Assembly: GCA_023399105.1 (NCBI GenBank)
Contig: JAEWQT010000006.1
Span: 1-12,472, forward strand
Length of the DNA: 12,472 bases
Source: Pseudomonadota bacterium
Lineage (GTDB): Bacteria; Pseudomonadota; Gammaproteobacteria; Pseudomonadales; Oceanobacteraceae
Direction: 5' to 3'
The translations under genes and the position numbers were made by a program. Positions 1 to 7,457 of this stretch are shown here, in pieces. Within the stretch, counting starts at the first letter, position 1. Each line of letters begins with the position of its first letter. The notes under the pieces are model-generated. The model was not told the DNA's origin. It saw nothing but the letters and a program-made list of their open reading frames with translations, and did no database searches.

Positions 1-410
1 CAGGGACAGTCATCGTTACGGCCCGGCCGCAGGCGTTCAAAGCGGGCGTTGCCATCCAGGTAACGCCAGTAACCATCTGCGCCACGCCGGAAGCGCGAGG
101 TTTCGTCCAGCCGGAACCACTCGTCACCTTCCCGGAAACGCGCCACAAAACCGACCTCACCGTCAGCGCCGGCGCTCTGGCTGTGCACAATCTGCAAGCC
201 CAGCCATTGCGTCGCAGGCGCCAGTTCCAGCGTGGGTGGCCGCGTGCTGTCATCCCAGCTGGCCAGCAGATAGGCCGTATCTTCGCGCACAAAGGCACTG
301 TAACGGGAACGCATCAGGGCTTCCGGTGTTGCCGCCGGCTGGCCCAGATGCAGCGGCTGGCAGCAGGCGGCGTAGACTAAGCCGGAACCACAGGGGCAGA
401 GATCGCTCAT
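1..410 (-). CDS. ychJ: YchJ-family (UPF0225) SEC-C motif protein, C-terminus cut by window edge
   Basis: The reading frame runs leftward from an ATG at 410-408 and is still open at position 1, giving 136 codons. The N-terminus has a SEC-C zinc-binding motif: CPCGSG at residues 5-10, then CC at 16-17. The middle contains the family's 'MRSRYSAF' segment and the aromatic 'YWRYLDG' segment. The visible C-terminus reads GRNDDCPC, the beginning of the second SEC-C motif, so only about 15 residues are missing. The two-SEC-C layout with an NTF2-like middle is typical of YchJ, whose biochemical role is not established; zinc binding is expected from the cysteines. Its ATG overlaps the TGA of the upstream DUF3549-like gene (ATGA, 407-410), so it is the second gene of a coupled pair. 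Confidence 0.85.
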   Translation of the reverse strand, partial: MSDLCPCGSGLVYAACCQPLHLGQPAATPEALMRSRYSAFVREDTAYLLASWDDSTRPPTLELAPATQWLGLQIVHSQSAGADGEVGFVARFREGDEWFRLDETSRFRRGADGYWRYLDGNARFERLRPGRNDDCP

Positions 411-1435
411 TGCAGCCGGCCACCGTCGGCCGCACGGGCCTGTTCCAGCAAGCGCGCCATCGCCGTTACCAGTTCTGCCGAGCGGGCCGGACTGGCCAGT
501 GCATGCATAAAATGAGCACGCAAACCGGGTAACGCCAGCAGGTCAGCCACCAGCGCATTAAACGCGCCACTGCCCTGCTCGTTGCGCGCCAGTGCTTCCA
601 GGTAGCTGAGTAACAGATCATCGTGCAGGTCCCGCCAGCAGCGACTGCCAATGGCGGCCAACAGCTCAACATTGTGGCACAGCGGATGCTGCAACAGCAC
701 CGCCAGCAACTGCCGCCGCTGTTCCCTGTTCACACTGCTGGATAAGGCCCGGGCAAAGGCGGCCAGATCAGCAGCGCTGGGGTTATCAGCCACCACCACC
801 GCCAGCGCATCGTTAATGGCCGAGGTCAGAGCCTGATCGGGCGCGGCATTTTCCAGAAAGCCCAGCAGCACGTTGCGTGGCACCGGCGGCAAATGTGGCA
901 AGGCTGCCGTCAGCAAGGCGCTGTTATGGTCCTGCTCCAGCCGCGCCACCACTTCCGCCAACCCCTGCAGACCCAGCTGCTGCCAGTTATCCCAGCCCTG
1001 ATCGCCACTGAGGTAGCTGCGTGCAGTGGTGTAAAACGCGGTGGCCGGTTGTTGCAGGGTCTGCAATGCCAGGGCGTGAAAATAGGCCATGCGATTGGCA
1101 TCGGGCTTGTAGCTGCAGGGCGCATCGCCATGCTCTTTCTCAGGGGCACTGCCAGTACGCAGAATAAACTGTACGAACGCATCCCGCGACGCCGGCTGCA
1201 GCAGGTTTTGTTCGTCCAGCGGCAGCTTCAGGAACCAGATATTATGCTGGCCGGGTTGCTGCGCATCCCAGCTCAGGATACCGACCCAGGCATGCTTCAG
1301 GTAAGGCACCGGCCAGGGTTGCTGTTGCTGTTCAAAGGCCATGAAGTCCGGCAACGGCACTTCTGTTATCCGCCGCCCCATATCCAGTACCCGCCACTGC
1401 GCACCGCGGCCGCTGATCAGTTCTCCGATGGTCAC
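407..1435 (-). CDS. DUF3549-like protein of unknown function
   Basis: A 342-residue soluble protein with no signal peptide or membrane segment. The N-terminal 100 residues (a 'RVLDMGRRI' stretch, 'FMAFEQ', 'KHAWVGILSWD', 'IWFLKLPLDEQ') resemble, from memory, DUF3549 proteins annotated in Pseudomonas and marine gammaproteobacteria. The remainder is alanine/leucine-rich and probably all helical, possibly as repeated helix pairs ('NDALAVVVADNPSAADLAAFARAL', split here only by my reading, followed by similar segments). No catalytic motif is visible. The ATG at 1435-1433 is preceded by an AGGG-containing stretch. The gene ends in an ATGA overlap with the ychJ-like gene, so the two proteins are probably co-expressed. 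I assign the family by recall of its N-terminal pattern, not by search, and no function can be given. Confidence 0.75.
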   Translation of the reverse strand: MTIGELISGRGAQWRVLDMGRRITEVPLPDFMAFEQQQQPWPVPYLKHAWVGILSWDAQQPGQHNIWFLKLPLDEQNLLQPASRDAFVQFILRTGSAPEKEHGDAPCSYKPDANRMAYFHALALQTLQQPATAFYTTARSYLSGDQGWDNWQQLGLQGLAEVVARLEQDHNSALLTAALPHLPPVPRNVLLGFLENAAPDQALTSAINDALAVVVADNPSAADLAAFARALSSSVNREQRRQLLAVLLQHPLCHNVELLAAIGSRCWRDLHDDLLLSYLEALARNEQGSGAFNALVADLLALPGLRAHFMHALASPARSAELVTAMARLLEQARAADGGRLQ

Positions 1436-1519
1436 CGTCTTACCCTGTCGTTTAAGATGAAGGCCGCAGTTTATCAGTTTTCCAGCACGGCGCAGACCGC
1501 CGCAAGCAGAGGAGTCGGG

Positions 1520-1765
1520 ATGAGTATTATTTTTGCGGTATTAGCCGGTTTTATTATGGGTGCAGGTCTGGTGGGCTGGCAGTTAAGCCGGCGCTGGCAG
1601 CAACAGGTACGAGAGGCTGAACAGAGCCTGCAGGACATTGCCGACCAGCATCAGCAGGAAATTAAGGCCAGCAAGGCGCTGAAGCAACAGGTTGCCGATC
1701 TGCAGTTTCAGCTCAATCAGGCGCGCAACGAAATCCGCGCTCTGCAACCGCCGGCCAACCACTGA
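1520..1765 (+). CDS. Small membrane-anchored coiled-coil protein
   Basis: An 81-residue protein. The frame is open far upstream (to about 893), but that part is antisense to the DUF3549-like gene. The start at 1520 is supported by a strong Shine-Dalgarno AGAGGAG at 1508-1514, five bases upstream, and by the protein it yields. Residues 2-20 form one glycine-containing hydrophobic membrane segment (start MSIIFAVLAGFIMGAG). It is followed by positive charge (SRRW) and a long Gln/Glu/Leu-rich coiled coil to about residue 75. This predicts an inner-membrane anchor with a cytoplasmic coiled coil. The architecture recalls YhcB/ZapG (DUF1043), but that family is about 130 residues and I see no clear sequence match, so I leave the function open. 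Confidence 0.75.
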   Translation: MSIIFAVLAGFIMGAGLVGWQLSRRWQQQVREAEQSLQDIADQHQQEIKASKALKQQVADLQFQLNQARNEIRALQPPANH

Positions 1766-1782
1766 GGCCCGCGTAGACATCC

Positions 1783-1809
1783 GCCGGTCAGCCTTTTATG
1801 CTGGCCGGC
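1783..1809 (+). other. Strong inverted repeat (hairpin) downstream of the small membrane protein gene
   Basis: GCCGGTCAGC at 1783-1792 and GCTGGCCGGC at 1800-1809 can form a 10-bp stem with one G-U wobble around the 7-base loop CTTTTAT. It lies 18 bases after the stop at 1765 and before the methyltransferase start at 1846. It is followed by TTATG rather than a U-tract, so it is at best a weak or Rho-assisted terminator, or an mRNA 3'-end stabiliser. Confidence 0.5.
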
Positions 1810-1845
1810 TTATGCCATGACAACAATAACTAAACAGGCAATGTT

Positions 1846-2712
1846 ATGACCACCAGTCTCTCTCTGGCAGATGCCTCTGCCGACACCTCACGCATCAGCA
1901 TCAGCGCTCACTACACCGGCTATGTCTGGTACAAACACGGGCTGTCCGCCAGTGCTTTTGTTACCCCCATGGGCCGACTCGCTAATGCCCTGCTGACCCC
2001 GGTTAATGCCTTGCTGAAAGGCCTGGCCGGCGCCCACATTGATACCTTTTTGCTGCAACGCCATCAGGTACTGGACCATTTACTGTGCGAATTAATAGAG
2101 CAGGAAGGCGTCGAGCAGATTGTCGAGCTGGCAGCGGGTTTGTCGCCACGCGGTTACCGCATCAGCGAACGCTACCCACAGGTGACCTATATCGAAACTG
2201 ACCTGCCCGGCATGGCCGCGCGCAAAGCCGCGCTGCTGCAACCCTTGCAGCGCCCGGCGCGGCACCGGGTACAGGCGTGCAATATTTTGCAGCAGGATGG
2301 CCCACAGTCGCTGCAGGCGGTATTGGGCAATCTGGATAAACAGCGCAAAACGGTGGTGATTTCTGAAGGGCTGGTGAATTACTTCCCGTTGCCGGTGATC
2401 CGCGAGGTCTGGTCGCGGCTGGCCAAGGAATTACACGAATTTCCGACCGGCACCTACCTGACCGATCTGTACCCGGATTTTGCCGATCATCCGTCGTACC
2501 GCTATGTAAAATTCGCGCAGAAACTGGTGGGCTTTTTTACCCGTGGCGACTGGCCGCTGCATTATTCCAGCGACCAGGCGATTCAGGATGGTTTTCAGCA
2601 GGACGGCTTCAGCAAAACCGAAGTGCATGACCCGGCGGCGTATTATGAGCGCCTGAATTTGCCACGGGCGCGCAGCGCCACGCTGGTGCGGCTGATCCGG
2701 GCGCGCACCTGA
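1846..2712 (+). CDS. Class I SAM-dependent methyltransferase, LCM/TcmP-like O-methyltransferase family
   Basis: A 288-residue protein. The SAM-binding motif I region is VELAAGLSPRGYRIS (residues 93-107), followed by the acidic-loop motif YIETDLPGMAARK (115-127). Further on, 'VVISEGLVNYF' matches the SEGL..Y segment of leucine carboxyl methyltransferase-like enzymes. These are the hallmarks of the LCM family (PF04072), which includes polyketide and metabolite O-methyltransferases such as TcmP. The substrate cannot be predicted. The start at 1846 has an AGG at 1836-1838 seven bases upstream. There is no signal peptide, so a cytoplasmic enzyme is expected. It stands alone: the next gene is convergent, with only five bases between the two stop codons. 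No biosynthetic cluster is visible nearby. Confidence 0.8.
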   Translation: MTTSLSLADASADTSRISISAHYTGYVWYKHGLSASAFVTPMGRLANALLTPVNALLKGLAGAHIDTFLLQRHQVLDHLLCELIEQEGVEQIVELAAGLSPRGYRISERYPQVTYIETDLPGMAARKAALLQPLQRPARHRVQACNILQQDGPQSLQAVLGNLDKQRKTVVISEGLVNYFPLPVIREVWSRLAKELHEFPTGTYLTDLYPDFADHPSYRYVKFAQKLVGFFTRGDWPLHYSSDQAIQDGFQQDGFSKTEVHDPAAYYERLNLPRARSATLVRLIRART

Positions 2713-2736
2713 GGCCGCTATTCGGTAAAAGCGGCC
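2713..2736. terminator. Candidate bidirectional hairpin between convergent genes
   Basis: GGCCGCT (2713-2719) and AGCGGCC (2730-2736) are perfect inverted repeats. Inside them, after one A-A mismatch, TT can pair with AA around the loop CGGT. The left arm starts immediately after the methyltransferase TGA (2710-2712) and covers the TAG (2718-2720) of the minus-strand GGDEF-like gene. The position suggests a shared terminator for both strands, but neither side has a U-tract. Confidence 0.45.
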
Positions 2737-3704
2737 AGTTGCAGACTGGCACGCTGCTGTTTCTGCAACCGGGCCAATAAGCGTTTTTCCACATCCCGGG
2801 CTTCCTCACCGGCGTGCACCCCCAGTGCGACGGCACGCAGGGATAATTCGGCAAAGGGTTTCCAGGCGCGCTGTTGCAGACTGCGCTTGACCCGCTCCAT
2901 CAGCACAATGGCGCCGTCTTCGTGGCAGTCCGGTAACACCAGCACAAACAGGTCATCGTCCAGACGGAAAATCTCATCCCCGGCGCGGATCAGTCGCTGC
3001 GCCGAGGTCACAAAACGCGGCAGAAACGCGGTCATTTCCCGGCTGCCATGAATATCAATTAACTGCCGGTAATCATCCAGCACCAGCGCGATCAGGCTGA
3101 CGGACTGACGGGCCGACTGGCCGCGGGCAATTTCCCGGGTTAAGGCCTGAAAAAAATGCCGTCTGTTATAGGCGCCAGAAATCCGGTCGGTCAGCGCCAG
3201 CCGTTTCAGCGACCAGCCTTTCAGCAGCGTTAAATAGGCAAAACACCAGGCCGACCCCAATAACAAACCGAAATTCGCGGCTGTCCGTAAGGCCACCAGA
3301 AAACCACGATCCAGCCATAACATAGCCACCAGAATCATTCCCAGCAAAGCACTGATCAGGGTGGCGGCGCGTAATGGCAAACAAAAAAAACTGAACAACG
3401 GCAAGGCGTACAAATAGTGCGTCATCTGCAGCGGATAATGCGGTAACTGATACAGGGCCAACCCGGCCAGGGTAAAAATCAGCGCGTAATTAATCCGCTC
3501 ATAGCCACGCTGATCGCGCTTTAAATAAATAAAAATGGCACTGAATAAAAACGCCGGAATGGCAATGGCATTGCTCAGCACCAGCGGGTACAGCCCCTGC
3601 CGGTACTGGTCATACAGGGTCAGCGCCACCGCACAGGCTGCCAGCAAATACACCACCACCTGCAGGCGCGGCAATAATTCTTCCTGGCTCAGATCAATGG
3701 TCAT
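2718..3704 (-). CDS. Membrane protein with degenerate GGDEF domain, second of tandem pair
   Basis: A 328-residue protein. Residues 15-165 contain about six hydrophobic membrane segments, and residues 170-328 form a GGDEF-like domain beginning TDRISGAYNRRHFF (172-185). The signature is degenerate: the expected RLGGDEF reads RLDDDLF, so GGDEF corresponds to DDDLF (249-253). In the first metal-site segment, the expected DxD and the guanine-contacting Asn are largely lost (VLDDYRQLID around 208-217). Diguanylate cyclase activity is therefore unlikely. An RxxD (R240-A-G-D243) sits exactly five residues before the signature, matching the inhibitory c-di-GMP site of active cyclases, so it may bind c-di-GMP. 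The start at 3704 has GGAGG about seven bases upstream, inside the end of the preceding gene, which it overlaps by 11 bases. The two are probably co-translated. Confidence 0.8.
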   Translation of the reverse strand: MTIDLSQEELLPRLQVVVYLLAACAVALTLYDQYRQGLYPLVLSNAIAIPAFLFSAIFIYLKRDQRGYERINYALIFTLAGLALYQLPHYPLQMTHYLYALPLFSFFCLPLRAATLISALLGMILVAMLWLDRGFLVALRTAANFGLLLGSAWCFAYLTLLKGWSLKRLALTDRISGAYNRRHFFQALTREIARGQSARQSVSLIALVLDDYRQLIDIHGSREMTAFLPRFVTSAQRLIRAGDEIFRLDDDLFVLVLPDCHEDGAIVLMERVKRSLQQRAWKPFAELSLRAVALGVHAGEEARDVEKRLLARLQKQQRASLQLAAFTE

Positions 3705-4620
3705 GCAACGCCTCCATCAGACGGTTGATAAGGCTGTGCGGATCATCATCGGCACGGTAGGTTTCCGCATGCACCGGTAACGCCACCGGTGGTGTTTGCT
3801 CTGCCAGAGACTCCAGCAGCCGGGTTTTCAGTGTTTGTGCATGCTCAGCCGTACTGCGCGGCATCACCACCACAAAGTCATCGCTGTTCAGGCGATAACA
3901 GGCATCGTATTCGCGCAGATGCTTACGCAGCCGGCTGCCCAGATACCTCAGCCGCTGCTCGTAATCATCCATACTGAGGCTGTGCCAGCTTTCCGGTGTC
4001 GCCACCCCGACCAGCATCAGGCTGCTGCGCTGGCGGTCGGCCAGGGTCATTTCTTTATGCAGATCCAGATACAGCTGATGCTCGTTAAACACCTGAGTGA
4101 CCGGATCGGTATTAATAATTTCCGCCAGCTGACGATTATTGCGCTCGTTGATCAGGGCATACATCAGGGCAAAGGTGTAGCAGGCCGCGTAGGTAAATAA
4201 CATCTGCAGACGACTGTCCTGCTCAAACTGCGTCAGTACCATCATCACCAGCACAATGCTGTAGAGCACGGTAACAATACTGGCGGCGCGAAAAGGAAAC
4301 AAAAAGTAGATGTACACCGGCACAAAGTAAATCCAGTGGGCGACCTGCTCGCTCTGGTGCATACCAAAGAGGGTAAAAACGGATAACAGACCAACCAGCA
4401 GCCACTCCGGATACGGCGACGTGCGCTTGCGCCGGCGTAACAACATATAACCGGCATACAACACCAGCCCCAGAGCAAACCCGGCGGCTACGGCGGCGAA
4501 GCCGTAATGGCCTTCATACAGGTCAAGCGCAGCAATAACGCTCAGCCCCAGCGCCGCCAGCAGGCAATAAATAATTTTTACCTGCAGCACAATCAGGGTG
4601 TGAAACTGTGTTTTTTCCAT
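3694..4620 (-). CDS. Membrane protein with degenerate GGDEF domain, first of tandem pair
   Basis: A 308-residue protein from the ATG at 4620, preferred over an ATG at 4686 because an AAGG lies just upstream and the membrane domain starts directly after MEKTQ. Residues 10-157 contain about six hydrophobic segments. The GGDEF-like domain follows, opening [14 protein letters not shown] (171-184). The expected RLGGDEF is RLNSDDF (243-249), and the first metal-site segment (LVGVATPE, 203-210) has no aspartates. It is therefore predicted to be catalytically dead. An RxxD (R236-E-Y-D239) lies five residues before NSDDF, where the c-di-GMP inhibitory site would be. It resembles the downstream gene in membrane layout and in the FPFRAAS / LPLRAAT segment, indicating a duplicated pair. 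A receptor or partner role in c-di-GMP signalling is inference. Confidence 0.8.
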   Translation of the reverse strand: MEKTQFHTLIVLQVKIIYCLLAALGLSVIAALDLYEGHYGFAAVAAGFALGLVLYAGYMLLRRRKRTSPYPEWLLVGLLSVFTLFGMHQSEQVAHWIYFVPVYIYFLFPFRAASIVTVLYSIVLVMMVLTQFEQDSRLQMLFTYAACYTFALMYALINERNNRQLAEIINTDPVTQVFNEHQLYLDLHKEMTLADRQRSSLMLVGVATPESWHSLSMDDYEQRLRYLGSRLRKHLREYDACYRLNSDDFVVVMPRSTAEHAQTLKTRLLESLAEQTPPVALPVHAETYRADDDPHSLINRLMEALHDH

Positions 4621-4675
4621 AAAGCGAACCTTACGCGGCCGGCACACTGAGCCATTGCGGGGCACTGCAGCTCGT

Positions 4676-4705
4676 GGCGTTATCATTATTAGAGTCGTGT
4701 ATACT
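4676..4705 (+). promoter_or_regulatory. Candidate sigma70 promoter for the proA operon
   Basis: TATACT at 4700-4705 differs from the -10 consensus by one base and is preceded by TG. The best-placed -35 (TGGCGT, 4676-4681, 18-bp spacer) is poor, so the promoter may rely on an activator or on upstream contacts. The element lies in the 124-bp divergent gap between the GGDEF-like gene (start 4620) and proA (start 4745), about 40 bases before the proA start. No operator could be recognised. Confidence 0.45.
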
Positions 4706-4744
4706 AGCGCACTTTATCCAATTCCGATGCTTCAGGTGAATCTG

Positions 4745-6001
4745 ATGGATGTCATCCAGTACATGCAAACCCTGGGTCAGAATGCCCGCCAGGCCTCCCG
4801 CGCCATGGCCCGCGCTTCCACCCAGAATAAAAATCAGGCGCTGCTGGCCATTGCTGCGGCTATTAAGGAAAACCGTGCCGGAATTATGGCCGCCAATCAG
4901 CAGGATATGCAGCGTGGCCGCGATAATGGCCTCGACAGCGCCCTGCTTGACCGGCTGGAACTGACCGACGGCCGCATCGACGCCATGATTGAAGGGCTGG
5001 AGCAGGTCGCCGCGCTGGCCGACCCGGTCGGTGAGATTACCGATCTGAAATACCGCCCCAGTGGTATTCAGGTGGGCAAAATGCGCGTGCCGCTGGGCGT
5101 CATCGGCATCATTTATGAAAGCCGCCCCAACGTCACCATCGAAGCCGCCAGCCTGTGCCTGAAGTCCGGTAACGCCTCCATTCTGCGCGGTGGTTCGGAG
5201 GCCATTGAAGCCAACCGGGCACTGGCCGAGTGCATCCGCAGCGGACTGGAAAGCGCCGGTTTGCCAGCGACCGCTGTGCAGGTGGTGGAAACCACCGACC
5301 GCGCCGCCGTTGGCGCTCTGATCACCATGCCCGACTACGTCGATGTGATTGTACCGCGCGGCGGCAAAAGTCTGATTGAGCGCATCAGCGGTGAAGCCCG
5401 GGTGCCGGTCATCAAGCATCTGGACGGCATCTGTCACGTTTACATCGACGAATTTGCCGACAAAACCAAGGCCATCAACATTGCCATCAACGCCAAAACC
5501 CACCGTTATGGCACCTGTAACACCATGGAAACCCTGCTGGTGCACAGCGCTGTGGCGACCGACATTCTGCCGGAGCTGGCGGCGGCCTACAGCGGACTGG
5601 GCGTGGAGCTGCGCGGCTGCGAACGCACCTGCGCGCTGCTGACCGACATCAACGCCGCCAGCGAGGCCGATTGGCACACCGAATATCTGGCGCCGGTACT
5701 GGCGGTTAAGCTGGTGGATTCCATGGATGAGGCCATCGAGCACATTAACCACTATGGCTCGCACCATACCGACAGCATCATCAGCGAAAACTACAGTCTG
5801 GCCCGCCGCTTCCTCACCGAAGTGGACTCCAGCTCGGTCATGATCAACGCTTCCACCCGCTTTGCCGACGGTTTTGAATACGGCCTGGGCGCGGAAATCG
5901 GTATCTCCACCGACAAAATCCATGCCCGCGGTCCGGTGGGTCTGGACGGTCTGACCTCGCAGAAATACGTGGTGCTGGGCAATGGCGAAATCCGCCAGTA
6001 A
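4745..6001 (+). CDS. proA: Gamma-glutamyl phosphate reductase (glutamate-5-semialdehyde dehydrogenase)
   Basis: A 418-residue cytoplasmic enzyme; E. coli ProA has 417. It reduces gamma-glutamyl phosphate to glutamate-5-semialdehyde with NADPH, the second step of proline synthesis after ProB. Recognisable family segments are [48 protein letters not shown], the catalytic-cysteine segment [13 protein letters not shown] (Cys258) and [27 protein letters not shown]. The start at 4745 (MDVIQYM) is chosen for its AGGTGA at 4734-4739 and its fit to family length. In-frame upstream ATGs at 4727 and 4655 would add unusual residues; 4655 would also place the start ahead of the probable promoter. Its last 20 bases overlap nadD, and it is the first gene of a tight eight-gene operon. 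proB is not in the window. Confidence 0.97.
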   Translation: MDVIQYMQTLGQNARQASRAMARASTQNKNQALLAIAAAIKENRAGIMAANQQDMQRGRDNGLDSALLDRLELTDGRIDAMIEGLEQVAALADPVGEITDLKYRPSGIQVGKMRVPLGVIGIIYESRPNVTIEAASLCLKSGNASILRGGSEAIEANRALAECIRSGLESAGLPATAVQVVETTDRAAVGALITMPDYVDVIVPRGGKSLIERISGEARVPVIKHLDGICHVYIDEFADKTKAINIAINAKTHRYGTCNTMETLLVHSAVATDILPELAAAYSGLGVELRGCERTCALLTDINAASEADWHTEYLAPVLAVKLVDSMDEAIEHINHYGSHHTDSIISENYSLARRFLTEVDSSSVMINASTRFADGFEYGLGAEIGISTDKIHARGPVGLDGLTSQKYVVLGNGEIRQ

Positions 6002-6635
6002 CCATGCGCCGGGGCCGCACTGGGCATTACTGGGTGGAACCTTTGACCCGGTGCACATCGGCCACTTGCGCATTGCCGTGCAGCTGCGCGACCTGGGCTT
6101 CGATAAGGTGCTGCTGATTCCGAACCGGATTCCACCGCACCGGCCGCAGCCCCAGGCCAGTGCCGAACAACGCCTGACCATGCTGCAGCTGGCTTGCGCC
6201 CGGCTGGACGGTATTGATCCCAGTAATATTGAGCTGGAACGCGACGATCTCAGCTACAGCGCCATTACCGTGCAGGCATTACGTCAGCAATACCCGGGCG
6301 TATGCTTCACCTGGGTGATGGGGCAGGATGCCTGGCAGGGCTTTGAACACTGGTATCAGCCGCAGAACCTGCTCGAGCAGGCCAATCTGCTGGTCATCAG
6401 CCGCCCCGGCAGCCGTCATGTCAGCCACTGGCAGGAGCAGCAGCTGGAGCAACGTGAGTGCAGTATCGACAAGTTACTGACCAAAACAGCCGGTCAGATC
6501 TGCCTGCACCACTGGCCGGAACTGGATATATCGGCCTCCGACTTGCGCCGCGCTATCCGGCAGGGTGACAATGTCGTCTTTCTGACACCGGACGCGGTGC
6601 TGGATTACATCTCTCAACAACAACTCTATCGATAG
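5982..6635 (+). CDS. nadD: Nicotinate-nucleotide adenylyltransferase
   Basis: A 217-residue enzyme that transfers the AMP part of ATP to nicotinate mononucleotide, forming deamido-NAD in NAD synthesis. The nucleotidyltransferase signature [11 protein letters not shown] (residues 18-28) carries the paired histidines that bind ATP phosphates. The closing motif ISASDLR (183-189) is the ISxxxxR nucleotide-binding element. '[14 protein letters not shown]' matches the family's substrate-loop region (usually GxDxxxxxxxW). The length is typical (E. coli 213). The start at 5982 lies inside proA; no later in-frame ATG precedes the signature, so the 20-base overlap appears real and suggests translational coupling. 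It is followed after six bases by rsfS, the usual neighbour. Confidence 0.96.
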   Translation: MAKSASNHAPGPHWALLGGTFDPVHIGHLRIAVQLRDLGFDKVLLIPNRIPPHRPQPQASAEQRLTMLQLACARLDGIDPSNIELERDDLSYSAITVQALRQQYPGVCFTWVMGQDAWQGFEHWYQPQNLLEQANLLVISRPGSRHVSHWQEQQLEQRECSIDKLLTKTAGQICLHHWPELDISASDLRRAIRQGDNVVFLTPDAVLDYISQQQLYR

Positions 6636-6641
6636 AATCTG

Positions 6642-6986
6642 ATGCAAACAGAGCAAATGAAAGACCTGGTGATTGACGCCCTGGAAGACCTGAAGGCCCA
6701 GAATATCACCGTCCTCGACGTCCGCGGCCGTACTTCCGTCACCGACTGGATGATCATCGCCACCGGTACCTCCAACCGTCACGTTGCCGCGGTGGCCGGT
6801 AATGTCGAAGAAAAAGCCAAAGCCGCCGGCCTGCGTCCGCATGGTACCGAAGGCCGGGCTGCATCCGACTGGGTCTTAATCGACCTGATCGATGTGGTCG
6901 TGCACGTCATGACCGATCAGGCCCGCCACTTCTACGACCTTGAACGCCTGTGGGGCGAACCCGGTAGCGGAACCACCGAGGCATGA
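6642..6986 (+). CDS. rsfS: Ribosomal silencing factor RsfS
   Basis: A 114-residue protein of the RsfS/YbeB/Iojap family (E. coli 105). RsfS binds ribosomal protein L14 on the 50S subunit and blocks joining with 30S when nutrients are scarce. Family segments visible are the opening helix [59 protein letters not shown] and the C-terminal FYDLERLWG. The ATG at 6642 gives the N-terminus most like other members; a start at 6657 would remove only five residues. The last bases overlap rlmH as ATGA (6983-6986), so the two are translationally coupled, as in many bacteria. Confidence 0.96.
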   Translation: MQTEQMKDLVIDALEDLKAQNITVLDVRGRTSVTDWMIIATGTSNRHVAAVAGNVEEKAKAAGLRPHGTEGRAASDWVLIDLIDVVVHVMTDQARHFYDLERLWGEPGSGTTEA

Positions 6987-7450
6987 AACTGCGCCTGCTG
7001 GCGGTAGGCCATAAAATGCCGGCCTGGGTTGAGCAGGGCTACGCAGAATATGCCAAACGCCTGCCGGCCGACTGCGCTCTGGAGCTGGTGGAAATCGCTC
7101 CGGGCCATCGGGCCAAAAACACCAGCAAAGAGAAAGCCATGCAACAGGAAGCTGACGCCCTGCGCAAAGCGATCCGGCCGCAGGATTTTGTCGTGGCGCT
7201 GGATGTGAAGGGTCAACCCTGGAGCACCGAGCAGCTGGCTCAGCAACTGGATGGCTGGCGTATGCAGGGCGGCGATGTCGCGCTGCTGATCGGCGGCCCC
7301 GATGGTATGACACCGGAACTGCTCAGTCTGGCGCGTCAGCGCTGGTCATTATCGGCTCTTACCCTGCCGCATCCATTGGTGCGCGTACTGCTGGCCGAAC
7401 AGCTGTACCGTGCCTGGAGCATCCTGCAGGGCCACCCTTACCATAAGTGA
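6983..7450 (+). CDS. rlmH: 23S rRNA (pseudouridine1915-N3)-methyltransferase
   Basis: A 155-residue SPOUT-class methyltransferase, the same length as E. coli RlmH. The enzyme uses SAM to methylate pseudouridine 1915 in helix 69 of 23S rRNA on assembled 70S ribosomes. Diagnostic segments are the N-terminal [16 protein letters not shown], the SAM-binding LLIGGPDGM, and the trefoil-knot C-terminus [25 protein letters not shown] ending HPYHK, broken here only for naming. Its ATG sits in the ATGA overlap with rsfS and its TGA is seven bases before mrdA. Confidence 0.97.
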   Translation: MKLRLLAVGHKMPAWVEQGYAEYAKRLPADCALELVEIAPGHRAKNTSKEKAMQQEADALRKAIRPQDFVVALDVKGQPWSTEQLAQQLDGWRMQGGDVALLIGGPDGMTPELLSLARQRWSLSALTLPHPLVRVLLAEQLYRAWSILQGHPYHK

Positions 7451-7457
7451 GCCGACC

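Noticed and set aside
893..1519. Upstream extension of the small coiled-coil gene's frame
   Set aside because: It lies antisense to the DUF3549-like gene, has no family resemblance, and the strong ribosome binding site at 1508-1514 places the start at 1520.
3796..4200. A 134-codon plus-strand frame inside the first GGDEF-like gene
   Set aside because: It is antisense to a gene with recognisable domain structure and has no recognisable features of its own.
4621..4660. Possible promoter for the GGDEF-like pair in the divergent gap
   Set aside because: Only AT-rich fragments were found on the minus strand, without a matching -35/-10 pair at proper spacing.
4631..6181. A 516-codon open frame antisense to the whole of proA
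   Set aside because: Its translation is a low-complexity Gly/His/Gln/Asp/Val-rich product with no domain pattern, while the opposite strand encodes an intact ProA. Long antisense frames are common opposite GC-rich coding sequence.
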